A stretch of DNA of 64,000 nucleotides, from positions 1,612,001 through 1,676,000 of the forward strand of contig CBDEUQ010000003.1 in the NCBI GenBank assembly GCA_965243325.1. The letters run 5' to 3'. The position numbers and the translations under genes are program-made. This DNA comes from JANQOH01 sp965243325. Its GTDB lineage: Bacteria; Pseudomonadota; Alphaproteobacteria; UBA7887. Numbering within the stretch: position 1 is the stretch's first letter; each line of letters starts with the position of its first letter. Positions 51,100 through 60,015 of the stretch are shown here, one piece after another. The notes beneath the pieces were generated by a model, which was not told the DNA's origin, did not search any database, and was given only the letters and a program-made list of their open reading frames with translations.

Positions 51100-52521
51100 T
51101 CAGCGCCGCCGCGGGGCTGCGACGTGAACCGGGTGGCCGAGCGCGAGGTGGGCCGCTTCGCCGTACAGCTCGCCAAGCGTCGGGTGGGCGTGGACGGAGA
51201 GCGCAAGGTCCTCGACCGTCGCGCCCATCTCGATGGCGAGGACTCCTTCGCCGATCAGATCCGAGGCGTGCGGCGCCGCGATGTGGACGCCCAGCACGCG
51301 CCCGTCCGCGGCGTCGGCGACGACCTGCAGGAAGCCGTCCCGCGCCGTCAGGGTTGCCGCCCGCCCCGACGCGGCGAGCGGGAAGCTGGTCGCGCGGGCT
51401 TCGATACCCTCCGCCTCGGCCGCGGCGAGAGTGAGCCCGGCGCTGGCGATTTCGGGGTCGGAGAACACCACCGCCGGAACGGCCTCCGGCGCGAACCCCG
51501 CCTTGCGACCGCACAACGCTTCCGCCGCGACAAGTGCCTCGGCAGTCGCCTTGTGCGCGAGCGCCGGGCCGGGCGTGATGTCACCGATGGCCGCGATGTG
51601 CGGCGCGATCCGGCGGTCCGCGGACACCGGCAGCCGGCCGTCCGGACCGGGCGCGATGCCGGCGGCCGCCAGCTCGAGATCGTCCGTGTTCGGCCGGCGG
51701 CCGACCGCGACGACGACCTTGTCGGCAGCGATGCGCCGAGGGCCGCCGTCGCCGTCGAGCGCCAGACGGCCGCCCTCGTGGCCGACGGCGCGGCAGCCGG
51801 TATGCACCTCGACGCCGAGCGTTGCGAGCGTCTTCGCCACCGGGCGCGCGAACGCCGCGTCCATCGCCGGCAGAATGCGCGATTCGGCTTCGACGATCGC
51901 CACCCGCGACCCGAGCTTGGCGAAGGCGATGCCGATCTCGAGTCCGATGTAACCGGCGCCGACGATCGCCAGCGTCCCGGGCATGCTGCCGAGCGCGAGC
52001 GCGCCCGTCGAATCGAGGATTCGTTCGCCGTCGAACGCCAGCACGGGGAGCTCGACCGGCCGCGAGCCCGTCGCCAGGACGATGTCGGTGAAATCGATGA
52101 ATCGCGCCTGGCCGTCGTCGGGCGTGACGACCCCCTTGTCGGGTGCCGTGAAGCGGAACGTGCCGCGCGCGACCTCGACGCCGCCCGCCTTCAGCAGGCG
52201 GCGCACGCCCTTCGTCAGGCCGCCGACGACCCCTGCCTTCCACGCCTGGAAGCGCGCGAGATCGACGCTGCCGCCCGCCGCCGGAAGACCGAAGCGTTCA
52301 CCGCCGCGCGCCCTGTGCGCAAGGTCGGCGGCCTCGATGAGCGCCTTGCTGGGGATGCACCCGACGCGCAGGCACACCCCGCCCACGCCGTCCGCGCCGT
52401 CGCGGTCGACGAGAAGCACCCTGCGTCCGAGTTGCGCCGCGCGCAGTGCCGCGGCATAGCCGCCGGGACCCGCGCCGACCACGACAAGATCGGCCGGCTC
52501 CGAGACCTGACCGACAACCAT
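51100..52521 (-). CDS. lpdA: Dihydrolipoamide dehydrogenase (E3)
   Basis: A 473-residue flavoprotein reoxidising dihydrolipoyl groups of the E2 encoded just upstream. The FAD site VVVGAGPGGYAAA starts near residue 13. The redox disulfide is Cys50/Cys55 (GGVCLRVGCIPSK), the second nucleotide site is AIVGAGYIGLEIG, and the C-terminal HAHPTLGE carries the catalytic His-Glu. Usual variants have GGTCLN; here GGVCLR. The start at 52521 overlaps the E2 stop by one base, so it is the last gene of the complex operon. Confidence 0.93.
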   Translation of the reverse strand: MVVGQVSEPADLVVVGAGPGGYAAALRAAQLGRRVLLVDRDGADGVGGVCLRVGCIPSKALIEAADLAHRARGGERFGLPAAGGSVDLARFQAWKAGVVGGLTKGVRRLLKAGGVEVARGTFRFTAPDKGVVTPDDGQARFIDFTDIVLATGSRPVELPVLAFDGERILDSTGALALGSMPGTLAIVGAGYIGLEIGIAFAKLGSRVAIVEAESRILPAMDAAFARPVAKTLATLGVEVHTGCRAVGHEGGRLALDGDGGPRRIAADKVVVAVGRRPNTDDLELAAAGIAPGPDGRLPVSADRRIAPHIAAIGDITPGPALAHKATAEALVAAEALCGRKAGFAPEAVPAVVFSDPEIASAGLTLAAAEAEGIEARATSFPLAASGRAATLTARDGFLQVVADAADGRVLGVHIAAPHASDLIGEGVLAIEMGATVEDLALSVHAHPTLGELYGEAAHLALGHPVHVAAPRRR

Positions 52522-53792
52522 TACAGATAGCCGAGCAGCCGCACCGGATCGCGGAGCCAGGCGCCCACGGTATCGGCGAAGGCGCCGAGATGCTCGCCGT
52601 CGTTCAGCCGATGGTCCGTCGAGACCGCAAGCGGCAGCGTCGGCCGCACCGCGGGTGCGCCGTCGACGGGCACGACCGTGTCGCGGATGGCGCCGACGCC
52701 GAGAATCGCCACCTCGGGCGGGCGGATGATGGGCGTGCCGAAATGGCCGCCGTAGCTGCCGTAGTTGGAGATCGTGAAGGTGCCGCCGCGCAACTGGTCG
52801 ACCTTGACCTTGCGCGTCCGTGCCGCCTCGGCGAGCGATTCGATCTCGCGCGCCAGCTCGAGGATCGGCTTGCGGTCGGCGTCGTGGACGACGGGCACGA
52901 TCAGTCCGTCGGGCGTCGCCGTCGCGAAGCCGATGTTGACGCGGTGGCGATAGACGATCTCGCCCGCCTCGACGTTCAGCGACGCGTTGAACCGCGGATG
53001 CCGGCGCAGCGCGGCGGCACACGCCTTCATCACGATCGGCAGATAGCTCGGCTTGACCCCTTCGGACGCCAGCTCGTCGACGAGCGCCCGGCGCGCGGCG
53101 ACGAGGTTGGCCGCGTCGATCTCGTGAAACGTGAGGATGTGCGGGATCTCCCGCCACGCCGCGGTCATCGTCTGCGCGATCTGCCGGCGCAGTCCGCGCA
53201 GGGGCTCGACACGGTCCGCACCTTCGTGCGTTGCCGGGGCGTGCGTTGCCGGGGCGTGCGTTGCCGGAGCGGGCGTCGTCGGGGCGGGCGCGACCGGGGC
53301 GTCGTCCGCCTCGCGCGCGGCGGGCGCGGGCGCGGCGGCAGCGCCCGCCACGTCGTCGCGCGTGATGCGCCCCCGGTCGCCCGTTCCCGTTACCGTCGCG
53401 AGATCGACGCCCAGCTCCCTGGCCAGCTTGCGCGTCGCCGGACTTGCGAAGACGCGCCGCCGGCGCGCCTCATCGCCCGCCGCGGCGGCGGCGCCGGCCG
53501 TGGCGGCAGTGGGCGCCGGGGCCGGTTCGGCCGCGCCTGCCGGTGCCTGCGCGTCGGTCTCGATCACCACCAGCATCGCGCCGACGGGCAGGGTCGCGCC
53601 CACGGCGCCGCCGAGGTTCTTGACCGTGCCGGCCACCGGCGCGGGGATCTCGACCACCGCCTTGTCGGTCTGGACGTCGACGATGACCTGGTCGGCGGCC
53701 ACGGCGTCGCCTTCGCGGACGTGCCAGTGGACGATTTCACCTTCGCTCAGGCCCTCTCCGACGTCGGGCAGGTCGAAGCGGTAGTCGTTCAT
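52521..53792 (-). CDS. 2-oxoacid dehydrogenase complex E2 (dihydrolipoamide acyltransferase)
   Basis: A 423-residue E2 with one lipoyl domain (Lys44 in VQTDKAVVE), an Ala/Pro-rich linker, an E3-binding domain (FASPATRKLARELGVDL), a second linker containing a threefold APATH-type repeat, and a catalytic core ending VSTDHRLNDGEHLG, where the His-x4-Asp pair is conserved. N-terminal FDLPDVGEGLSEGEI is typical of branched-chain complexes, though acetyl-transferring E2s of this type exist. It overlaps E1beta by four bases. Confidence 0.9.
   Translation of the reverse strand: MNDYRFDLPDVGEGLSEGEIVHWHVREGDAVAADQVIVDVQTDKAVVEIPAPVAGTVKNLGGAVGATLPVGAMLVVIETDAQAPAGAAEPAPAPTAATAGAAAAAGDEARRRRVFASPATRKLARELGVDLATVTGTGDRGRITRDDVAGAAAAPAPAAREADDAPVAPAPTTPAPATHAPATHAPATHEGADRVEPLRGLRRQIAQTMTAAWREIPHILTFHEIDAANLVAARRALVDELASEGVKPSYLPIVMKACAAALRRHPRFNASLNVEAGEIVYRHRVNIGFATATPDGLIVPVVHDADRKPILELAREIESLAEAARTRKVKVDQLRGGTFTISNYGSYGGHFGTPIIRPPEVAILGVGAIRDTVVPVDGAPAVRPTLPLAVSTDHRLNDGEHLGAFADTVGAWLRDPVRLLGYL
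53226..53270. repeat. Three tandem 15-bp repeats inside the E2 gene
   Basis: Units at 53226-53240, 53241-53255 and 53256-53270; the first two are identical and the third differs at one base. They encode repeated Ala-Pro-Ala-Thr-His in the flexible linker. Confidence 0.9.
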
Positions 53793-54769
53793 CGCTCGGC
53801 CACCGTCTCTTCGATCGCCGCCGCCACGCGCCCCGCGTCGGGAACGAAATGGTCCTCGATCCCCGGCATGGGGTACGGCGCATCGGGCGCCGCGACGCGG
53901 CGGACGGGCGCTTCGAGCGAATAGAAGGCGTGTTCCTGCAGCAGGGCGATCACCTCGGCGCCGAACCCGGCCGTCGCCTGCGATTCGTGGACGACGACGC
54001 AGCGGCCGGTGCGTTCGACCGCCGCCACCAGACCGGCCTCGTCGAGCGGAATCAGCGTGCGCAGGTCGACGACATGGGCGGAGATTCCCTTGTCGGCGAC
54101 GATCTCGGCGGCCTTTTCGGCGACCGGCACGGCCTGGCTCCAGGCGACCACCGTCACGTCCTCGCCCTCGCGAACGACCTTGAGCTCGCCGAACGGCACC
54201 GTGTAGGCCTCGCTCGGGACCTCGCCGGTCAGCAGGCGGTAGCCGCGCAACGGTTCGAGATACAGCACCGGGTCGGGATCGCGGATCGCTTCCGCGAGCA
54301 GGCCCTTCGCGTCGTAGGGGTTGGCCGGCATCACCACCTTGAGGCCGGACGACTGCGCGAAGGTCTGCTCCATCGAATCGGAGTGGAACTCCGGCGTCCG
54401 CACGCAGCCGCCGAAGGGCGAGCGTATGACCATCGGGGCCGTGTGACAGCCGCGCGTGCGGAATCGGATGCGGCTGATCTGCTGGTCGATCTGGTGGAAG
54501 CACTGTTGCGCGAAGCCGAGAAACTGGATCTCGACGACGGGCCGCCAGCCGGCCACCGCGAGACCCAGCGCCGACCCGGCGATCACGCTCTCGGCGAGGG
54601 GTGTGTCGATCACGCGCTGCGCGCCGAAGAACTGCTGCAGGCCGTCGGTGACACGGAACACGCCGCCGAGATGGCCCACGTCCTCCCCCATGAGCAGAAC
54701 CGTCTCGTCGCGCTCCATCTCCTGGCGCAGACCGGAGCGGATGGCCTCGACCATGTTCATTCGCGGCAT
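53789..54769 (-). CDS. 2-oxoacid dehydrogenase E1 component, beta subunit
   Basis: A 326-residue transketolase-like subunit. RMNMVEAIRSGLRQEMERD, LLMGEDVGHLGGVFRVT and IDTPLAESVIAG are the classical E1beta motifs; ESQATAGFGAEV lies in the C-terminal domain. With E1alpha it forms the thiamine-diphosphate enzyme decarboxylating branched-chain 2-oxoacids or pyruvate. The start at 54769 is 11 bases after the E1alpha stop, with AAGGGG ahead. Confidence 0.92.
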   Translation of the reverse strand: MPRMNMVEAIRSGLRQEMERDETVLLMGEDVGHLGGVFRVTDGLQQFFGAQRVIDTPLAESVIAGSALGLAVAGWRPVVEIQFLGFAQQCFHQIDQQISRIRFRTRGCHTAPMVIRSPFGGCVRTPEFHSDSMEQTFAQSSGLKVVMPANPYDAKGLLAEAIRDPDPVLYLEPLRGYRLLTGEVPSEAYTVPFGELKVVREGEDVTVVAWSQAVPVAEKAAEIVADKGISAHVVDLRTLIPLDEAGLVAAVERTGRCVVVHESQATAGFGAEVIALLQEHAFYSLEAPVRRVAAPDAPYPMPGIEDHFVPDAGRVAAAIEETVAER

Positions 54770-54780
54770 GGCGGCCCCTT

Positions 54781-55866
54781 TCAGGCTTCGCCGAGATGTG
54801 CGCGGCGCTGGCGCAGGAGGCCCGGAGTCGGCGCGGCGAAGACGTGCTCGTAGATCGCCGCCGGGTCGGGGGCCGGGTGCGCATCGACGTTGGCGAACGC
54901 GCCTTCCACCTGCTCGCCGATCTCCGCGTCCCATGCTTCCCGCGTGGCCTCGTCCCATGAGCCGGCGCCGGCGAGGTATTTCTGGACGCGTTCGATCGGA
55001 TCCTTGCGGCCCCAGCGTTCGAGTTCCTCGGGGTCGATGTACCGCGTCGGATCGTCGGCCGTGGTGTGCATTCCCATGCGGTAGGTGTGCGCCTCGATCA
55101 GCGTCGCGCCCTTGCCGGCGCGGCCGCGCGCCACGGCGTCCGCGGCGACCGCGTGGACCGCGAACAGGTCGTTGCCGTCCACAGACACCCCCGGGAAGCC
55201 GTAAGCCGGCGCCCGCGACGCGAAGTCGGCACCCGCCGTCTGGATGCTGCGCGGCGTCGAAATCGCCCACTGGTTGTTCTGCAGCACGAAGAGGACGGGT
55301 GCGTCGACCAGGCCCGCCAGGTTGCACGACTCGTGAAAGTCCCCTTCCGAGGACGCTCCGTCGCCGAAGAACACCGCGACCACGCCGTCGTCTCCCTTCA
55401 TCTTGAGGCCCCACGCGAGACCGACGGCGTGAGGGATCTGCGCCGCCAGCGACACCTGCGTCGCGAACATGTTGACGCCCTCGGGGACGATACCGCCGTC
55501 GGGGTGGCCGCGGCGGTAGAGCGCGATGGTCTCGAGCGGCAGCCCCTGGCGAATCTGGACCGGGAGCTCGCGGTACTGCGGCACGCCCCAGTCGCGCGCG
55601 GGGTCGAGCGCCATGGCGACCCCGACGAGCGTCGCCTCCTGACCGAAGATCGGCGCGAAGGTGCCGAGCCGCCCCTGGCGCTGCAGGCTCAGGCATTTCC
55701 GGTCGAACGCGCGCCCGAGCATCATGAGGCGCAGGGCCTCCAGCGTCCGTTCCTCGCTCAACGCCGGCTTCGCATCGCCGATCAGACGGCCGTCGGCGTC
55801 GATAACGGCGTGCGGCGCGGCCGGCGCGGCGCCTGTGTCGTATTGGGGCGTGAAGTCGTCCGCCAT
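54781..55866 (-). CDS. 2-oxoacid dehydrogenase E1 component, alpha subunit
   Basis: A 361-residue subunit with the thiamine-diphosphate motif FGDGASSEGDFHE running to LQNNQWAIS (GDG at 168-170, NN at 197-198). FDRKCLSLQRQGRLGTFAP and the regulatory-loop region YRMGMHTTADDPTRY resemble branched-chain and Bacillus-type PDH E1alpha. First gene of E1alpha-E1beta-E2-E3. Specificity between branched-chain acids and pyruvate is unresolved. Start chosen at 55866; the extension to 55983 is Arg-rich. Confidence 0.92.
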   Translation of the reverse strand: MADDFTPQYDTGAAPAAPHAVIDADGRLIGDAKPALSEERTLEALRLMMLGRAFDRKCLSLQRQGRLGTFAPIFGQEATLVGVAMALDPARDWGVPQYRELPVQIRQGLPLETIALYRRGHPDGGIVPEGVNMFATQVSLAAQIPHAVGLAWGLKMKGDDGVVAVFFGDGASSEGDFHESCNLAGLVDAPVLFVLQNNQWAISTPRSIQTAGADFASRAPAYGFPGVSVDGNDLFAVHAVAADAVARGRAGKGATLIEAHTYRMGMHTTADDPTRYIDPEELERWGRKDPIERVQKYLAGAGSWDEATREAWDAEIGEQVEGAFANVDAHPAPDPAAIYEHVFAAPTPGLLRQRRAHLGEA

Positions 55867-55903
55867 GAGGCGTCCCGCGGTTTGCGAGCCCGGCAGCCTG
55901 CCG

Positions 55904-56536
55904 CTACGGAAGCGGAATCTCGAAGCCGCCCTGCGGCACGTCGTAGCCGCGCCGGGTGCCTTCGCGTTCGGCGATGGCCACATACCAGCGCTTGAGGTTC
56001 GGATAGGCGGCGAGGTCGATGCCCTGCCATTCGAAGCGTGAAATCCACGGCCACGTCGCGATGTCGGCGATCGACAGCGCGCCGGCGAGATATTCGCGCC
56101 GGCCGAGCTGACGGTCGAGAACGTTGTAGATGCGCGCGGCCTCCCGCGCGTAGCGCTCCTCGGCGTAGGGTGCCTTGCCCTTGTTGAAGCGCAGGAAATG
56201 GTGCGCCTGGCCGAGCATCGGACCGACCGAACCCATTTGCATCATCAGCCACTGCAGCACGTCGTATCGCCGCTCGGCCTCGGCGGGCCACAGCGGGCTC
56301 CCGCTCTTCTCGCCGAGGTAGATCATGATGGCCGCGGATTCCATCAGCCGCGTGCCCGTGTCGCGGTCGACGATCGCCGGGATCTTGTTGTTCGGGCTGA
56401 TCTCGAGAAAGTCCGGATCGAACTGGTCGTCCTTGGCGATGTTGATCGGGTGGACCTCGTACGGCAGGCCGACCTCCTCGAGCATCATGGACACCTTGCG
56501 CCCGTTGGGCGTGCTCCAGGTGTAGAGATCGATCAT
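55904..56536 (-). CDS. Glutathione S-transferase family protein (YfcG/Ure2-like)
   Basis: A 210-residue GST. The N-terminal thioredoxin fold has MIDLYTWSTPNGRKVSMMLEE, the YfcG/YghU-type start with Thr/Asn near the active site, and NNKIPAIVD with ESAAIMIYLGEK for glutathione binding. The C-terminal helical domain contains LSIADIATWPWI. Such proteins reduce disulfides using glutathione. It is followed by the E1alpha gene 37 bases on, same strand. Confidence 0.9.
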   Translation of the reverse strand: MIDLYTWSTPNGRKVSMMLEEVGLPYEVHPINIAKDDQFDPDFLEISPNNKIPAIVDRDTGTRLMESAAIMIYLGEKSGSPLWPAEAERRYDVLQWLMMQMGSVGPMLGQAHHFLRFNKGKAPYAEERYAREAARIYNVLDRQLGRREYLAGALSIADIATWPWISRFEWQGIDLAAYPNLKRWYVAIAEREGTRRGYDVPQGGFEIPLP

Positions 56537-56637
56537 CGCCGCCTCCCGCGCGTCGCCGTTACGGCGCCGGACCATAGCCGATCCAGCCTCGCGGTCAACG
56601 CGGCGCGCCCGCGCGCGGCGCTCCGCCTGCGCCCGCG

Positions 56638-58107
56638 TCAGTCCGACGGCGCAGCCAGCTTGCGGCGCAGCGTCTCGTTGACGGCGCGCGGGTCGGCCTT
56701 GCCGCCGGTGGCCTTCATCACCTGGCCAACGAAGAATCCGAGCAGCTTCCCCTTGCCGCCGCGGAGCGCGGCGACCTGGTCGGGGTGGGCCGCCAGCACG
56801 CGCTCGACCTCGGCCTCGATGGCGCCGGCGTCGGTGACCTGCCGGAGACCCTCTTCCTCGACGATCGCGGCCGGCTCGCCGCCGCTCTCGAACATCCGTT
56901 CGAAGACCTGCTTGGCGGCGCGCTGCGACAGCGTGCCGTCGGCGACGAGATCGAGCAGCCTCCCGAGCTTTTCCGCGTCGACCGGCGAGCCGGAGAAACC
57001 GAGGCCCGCGCGGTTGAGCGCGCCGGCGAGCGCGCCCGTCACCCAGTTGGCGGCGAGCCTCGGGTCGCGCCCGCGGGCCGCGGCCTCGAAGAAGTCGGCG
57101 CGCGCGGCGTCGGCGACGAGAATGCGCGCGTCTTCGGCATCGAGGCCGTAGGCGGCGCGGAAGCGAGCCTCGCGGGCGTCGGGCAGCTCCGGCAGCGTCG
57201 CCGCGAGGCGGGAGATGCGCGCTTCCGACAGCGTGAGCGGCAACAGGTCCGGGTCGGGGAAATAGCGGTAGTCGTGCGCCTCTTCCTTGGAGCGCATGGG
57301 GCGGGTCTCGTCCCGGTCGGGGTCGAACAGGCGTGTCTCCTGGGCGACGGCGCCGCCGTCCTCCACGATTTCGATCTGGCGCTGGGCCTCGCCGGCGACG
57401 GCGCGCGCGAGGAACCGCATGGAATTGAGATTCTTGATCTCGCAGCGCGTAGCCAGCGGCGCGCCCGGCCGGCGTACCGAGACGTTGGCGTCGGCGCGCA
57501 GCGAGCCCTCCTCCATATTGCCGTCGCAGGTGCCGACCGCGCGGAGAATGGCGCGCAGCTTGGCGAGGAACAGCGCCGCCTCCTCGCCGGAGCGCAGGTC
57601 GGGCTCGCTGACGATTTCCATCAGCGGAACGCCGGCGCGATTGAGGTCGACCCACGTCCGCGCCGGATCGCGGTCGTGCAGGCTCTTGCCGGCGTCCTGC
57701 TCGAGATGAAGCCGCACGATGCGGACCCGCCGCTCGCCGCCGCCGGGAAGCGCCACGGCGACCGCGCCGCAGCCCACGATCGGCCGCGTGTACTGCGAAA
57801 TCTGATAGCCCGGCGGCAGATCGGGATAGAAGTAGTTCTTGCGGTCGAACACCGAGACGCGGTTGATCTCGGCGCCGAGCGCGAGCCCGGTGCGCACCGC
57901 CTGATCGACGACGCGGTCGTTGATGACCGGCAGCATTCCCGGCATCGCCGCGTCGACGAGCGACACCTGGCTGTTGGGCGCGGCGCCGAAGACGCAGGCG
58001 GCGGCGGAAAACAGCTTCGATTCGACGGCGACCTGGGCGTGAACCTCGAGACCGACGACGACCTCCCAGGCACCCGTCCGTCCCTCGACGAGCGGCGCCG
58101 CGCTCAT
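56638..58107 (-). CDS. gatB: Asp-tRNA(Asn)/Glu-tRNA(Gln) amidotransferase subunit B
   Basis: A 489-residue kinase/tRNA-binding subunit. WEVVVGLEVHAQV and SLVDAAMPGMLPVIN near the N-terminus, and SYQISQYTRPI-type segment PPGYQISQYTRPIVG, are GatB signatures; the C-terminal YqeY-like tail ends in FVGQVMKATGGKADPRAVNE. It starts within the last four bases of gatA. It makes Gln-tRNA (and Asn-tRNA) from misacylated tRNA. Confidence 0.95.
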   Translation of the reverse strand: MSAAPLVEGRTGAWEVVVGLEVHAQVAVESKLFSAAACVFGAAPNSQVSLVDAAMPGMLPVINDRVVDQAVRTGLALGAEINRVSVFDRKNYFYPDLPPGYQISQYTRPIVGCGAVAVALPGGGERRVRIVRLHLEQDAGKSLHDRDPARTWVDLNRAGVPLMEIVSEPDLRSGEEAALFLAKLRAILRAVGTCDGNMEEGSLRADANVSVRRPGAPLATRCEIKNLNSMRFLARAVAGEAQRQIEIVEDGGAVAQETRLFDPDRDETRPMRSKEEAHDYRYFPDPDLLPLTLSEARISRLAATLPELPDAREARFRAAYGLDAEDARILVADAARADFFEAAARGRDPRLAANWVTGALAGALNRAGLGFSGSPVDAEKLGRLLDLVADGTLSQRAAKQVFERMFESGGEPAAIVEEEGLRQVTDAGAIEAEVERVLAAHPDQVAALRGGKGKLLGFFVGQVMKATGGKADPRAVNETLRRKLAAPSD

Positions 58108-59591
58108 GCCGCGGCGCCGTCCACGGCGAACGCCGGGCGGGCATCGAACCCGGCGGCCTCTTCCAGCACCGCGCCGGCGCGGAGCACCGCGGCCTCGTCG
58201 AACGGGCGGCCGATCAGCTGCAGGCCGAGCGGCAGGCCGTCGTCGGACAGGCCGGCCGGAACCGAGAGCGCCGGCAGGCCGGCGAGGCTCGACGGCACGG
58301 TGAACACGTCGTTGAGATACATCGCCACCGGGTCGTCCATGCGTTCGCCGACCGGGAAGGCGGCAAACGGGCACGTCGGCGTCAGCACCAGATCGACGTC
58401 CGCGAATGCCTCAGCGAAGTCGCGCGCGATCAACGCGCGAACCCGTTGCGCACGGATGTAGTACGCGTCGTAGTAGCCGGCGGACAGCACGTAGGTGCCG
58501 ATGAGCACGCGGCGGCGCACTTCGGCGCCGAAGCCCTCGCCGCGCGTCTGCTCGTACTGGTCGATCAGGTCGTCGCCCGCGACGCGCAGGCCGTAGCGCA
58601 CCCCGTCGTAGCGCGCGAGATTCGACGACGCTTCGGCCGGCGCGATGATGTAGTAGGCCGGCAGCGCATACTCGGTGTGCGGCAGGCGGATGTCGCGGAC
58701 GGCGGCGCCGGAGTCGCGCAGCCAGGCGATTCCCCGCTGCCAGAGCGCCTCGATCTCGTCGGGCATGCCGTCGAGGCGGTACTCGCCGGGCACGCCGACG
58801 ACCATGCCGCGGACGCCGCGGCCAAGCGCCGCCTCGTAGTCGGGCACGGGACGGTCGACGGAGGTCGAATCCCGCGTGTCGTGGCCGGCCATGGCGCCGA
58901 GCGCGATCGCCGCGTCGCGCACGGTGCGCGTCAGCGGCCCCGCCTGGTCGAGCGAACTGGCGAAGGCGACGATGCCCCAGCGCGAGCAGCGGCCGTAGGT
59001 CGGCTTGAGGCCGACGACGCCGCAGAATGCGGCCGGCTGGCGGATCGAGCCGCCGGTGTCGGTGCCGAGCGCGAGCGGCACGGCGCGCGCCGCGACGAGC
59101 GCCGCCGAGCCGCCGGACGAACCGCCGGGCACGAGCGGCCGGTCGTCGTCGCGCCGCCGCCACGGGTTGTGCGTCACCCCGTAATGGCTGGTGACCGTCG
59201 ACGACCCCATGGCGAACTCGTCCAGGTTCGCCTTGCCGCAGAGCACGGCCCCGGCGGCGCGCAGCTTCGCCGTCACGCACGACTCGTAAGGCGGGACGAA
59301 GCCGTCGAGGATGCGCGAGGCGGCGGTCGTCGCCACGCCTTCGGTGCAGAACAGGTCCTTGACGGCGACCGGGATGCCGTCGAGCGGCTGCGCGTCGCCG
59401 CGCGCACGCCGCACATCGGAGGCGTCGGCCGCGGCCCGCGCCGCGTCGGCGGTGACCGCGATGTAGGCGTTGAGCGGCTCCGCGGCCTCGGCGGCGGCGA
59501 TGTGCGCATCGGCGAGCTCGCGCGCCGATACCGCGCCGCCGGCGAGCGCATCGCGCATTTCGGCGACGGTCGCGCCGACGCCGGCGGTCAT
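58104..59591 (-). CDS. gatA: Asp-tRNA(Asn)/Glu-tRNA(Gln) amidotransferase subunit A
   Basis: A 495-residue amidase-signature subunit releasing ammonia from glutamine. The catalytic Lys78 (VAVKDLF), cis-Ser158 (PGGSSGGSAA) and nucleophile Ser182 (DTGGSIRQPA) are all present. The start at 59591 overlaps the gatC stop by four bases; gatB follows with another four-base overlap, giving tight coupling. Confidence 0.96.
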   Translation of the reverse strand: MTAGVGATVAEMRDALAGGAVSARELADAHIAAAEAAEPLNAYIAVTADAARAAADASDVRRARGDAQPLDGIPVAVKDLFCTEGVATTAASRILDGFVPPYESCVTAKLRAAGAVLCGKANLDEFAMGSSTVTSHYGVTHNPWRRRDDDRPLVPGGSSGGSAALVAARAVPLALGTDTGGSIRQPAAFCGVVGLKPTYGRCSRWGIVAFASSLDQAGPLTRTVRDAAIALGAMAGHDTRDSTSVDRPVPDYEAALGRGVRGMVVGVPGEYRLDGMPDEIEALWQRGIAWLRDSGAAVRDIRLPHTEYALPAYYIIAPAEASSNLARYDGVRYGLRVAGDDLIDQYEQTRGEGFGAEVRRRVLIGTYVLSAGYYDAYYIRAQRVRALIARDFAEAFADVDLVLTPTCPFAAFPVGERMDDPVAMYLNDVFTVPSSLAGLPALSVPAGLSDDGLPLGLQLIGRPFDEAAVLRAGAVLEEAAGFDARPAFAVDGAAA

Positions 59592-59875
59592 TCGATCACC
59601 TTGGGAACGACGAAATGGCCGTCCGCGACCTCGGGAGCGTTGGCAAGGACGCGTTCGGCGTCGCCGCCGTCGGCTACCGTGTCGGCGCGGGCGGGCAGCT
59701 CGGAGTCGACGACCGCGGTCATCGGCTCGACCCCCGAAACGTCGACTTCGCCGAGCTTGTCGATCCAGTCGAGGATGGCCGACAGTTCCTGCGCCAGCCG
59801 CTCGACCTCGTCGTCGGGGATGCGGATACGCGCGAGCCGCGCCACGCGGCCGACGGCCGCCCTGTCCAGCGCCAA
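59588..59875 (-). CDS. gatC: Asp-tRNA(Asn)/Glu-tRNA(Gln) amidotransferase subunit C
   Basis: A 95-residue subunit stabilising GatA. MALDRAAVGRVARLARIRI and LSAILDWIDKLGEVDVSGVEPM are the GatC signature. First gene of gatC-gatA-gatB. Divergent from the maleylacetate-reductase-type gene with 140 bases between starts. Confidence 0.95.
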   Translation of the reverse strand: MALDRAAVGRVARLARIRIPDDEVERLAQELSAILDWIDKLGEVDVSGVEPMTAVVDSELPARADTVADGGDAERVLANAPEVADGHFVVPKVIE

Positions 59876-60015
59876 CGGCGTCTCTCCATGTCCGACGAAG
59901 TGCGGCGCGGACCCTATACCGGGCCGGCGCGGCCGGCAAGCGGCGCCCGCGCCGTGTTGCGCGGCCGCCGCCGGCGGCGCACGATGACCGCGGAAACAAC
60001 CGGCGGGGGCCGGCG

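Noticed and set aside
51100..53157. Fusion of E3 with the end of E2 in one 685-codon frame
   Set aside because: The upstream part is an out-of-frame reading of the E2 gene; the E3 starts at 52521, overlapping the E2 stop by one base.
53226..53270. CRISPR-like or regulatory repeat array
   Set aside because: Units are 15 bp, directly abutting without spacers, in frame, and encode a linker.
55904..58144. GST fused to a 536-residue N-terminal domain
   Set aside because: The extension is the shadow of gatB; the GST start MIDLYTW at 56536 is clear.
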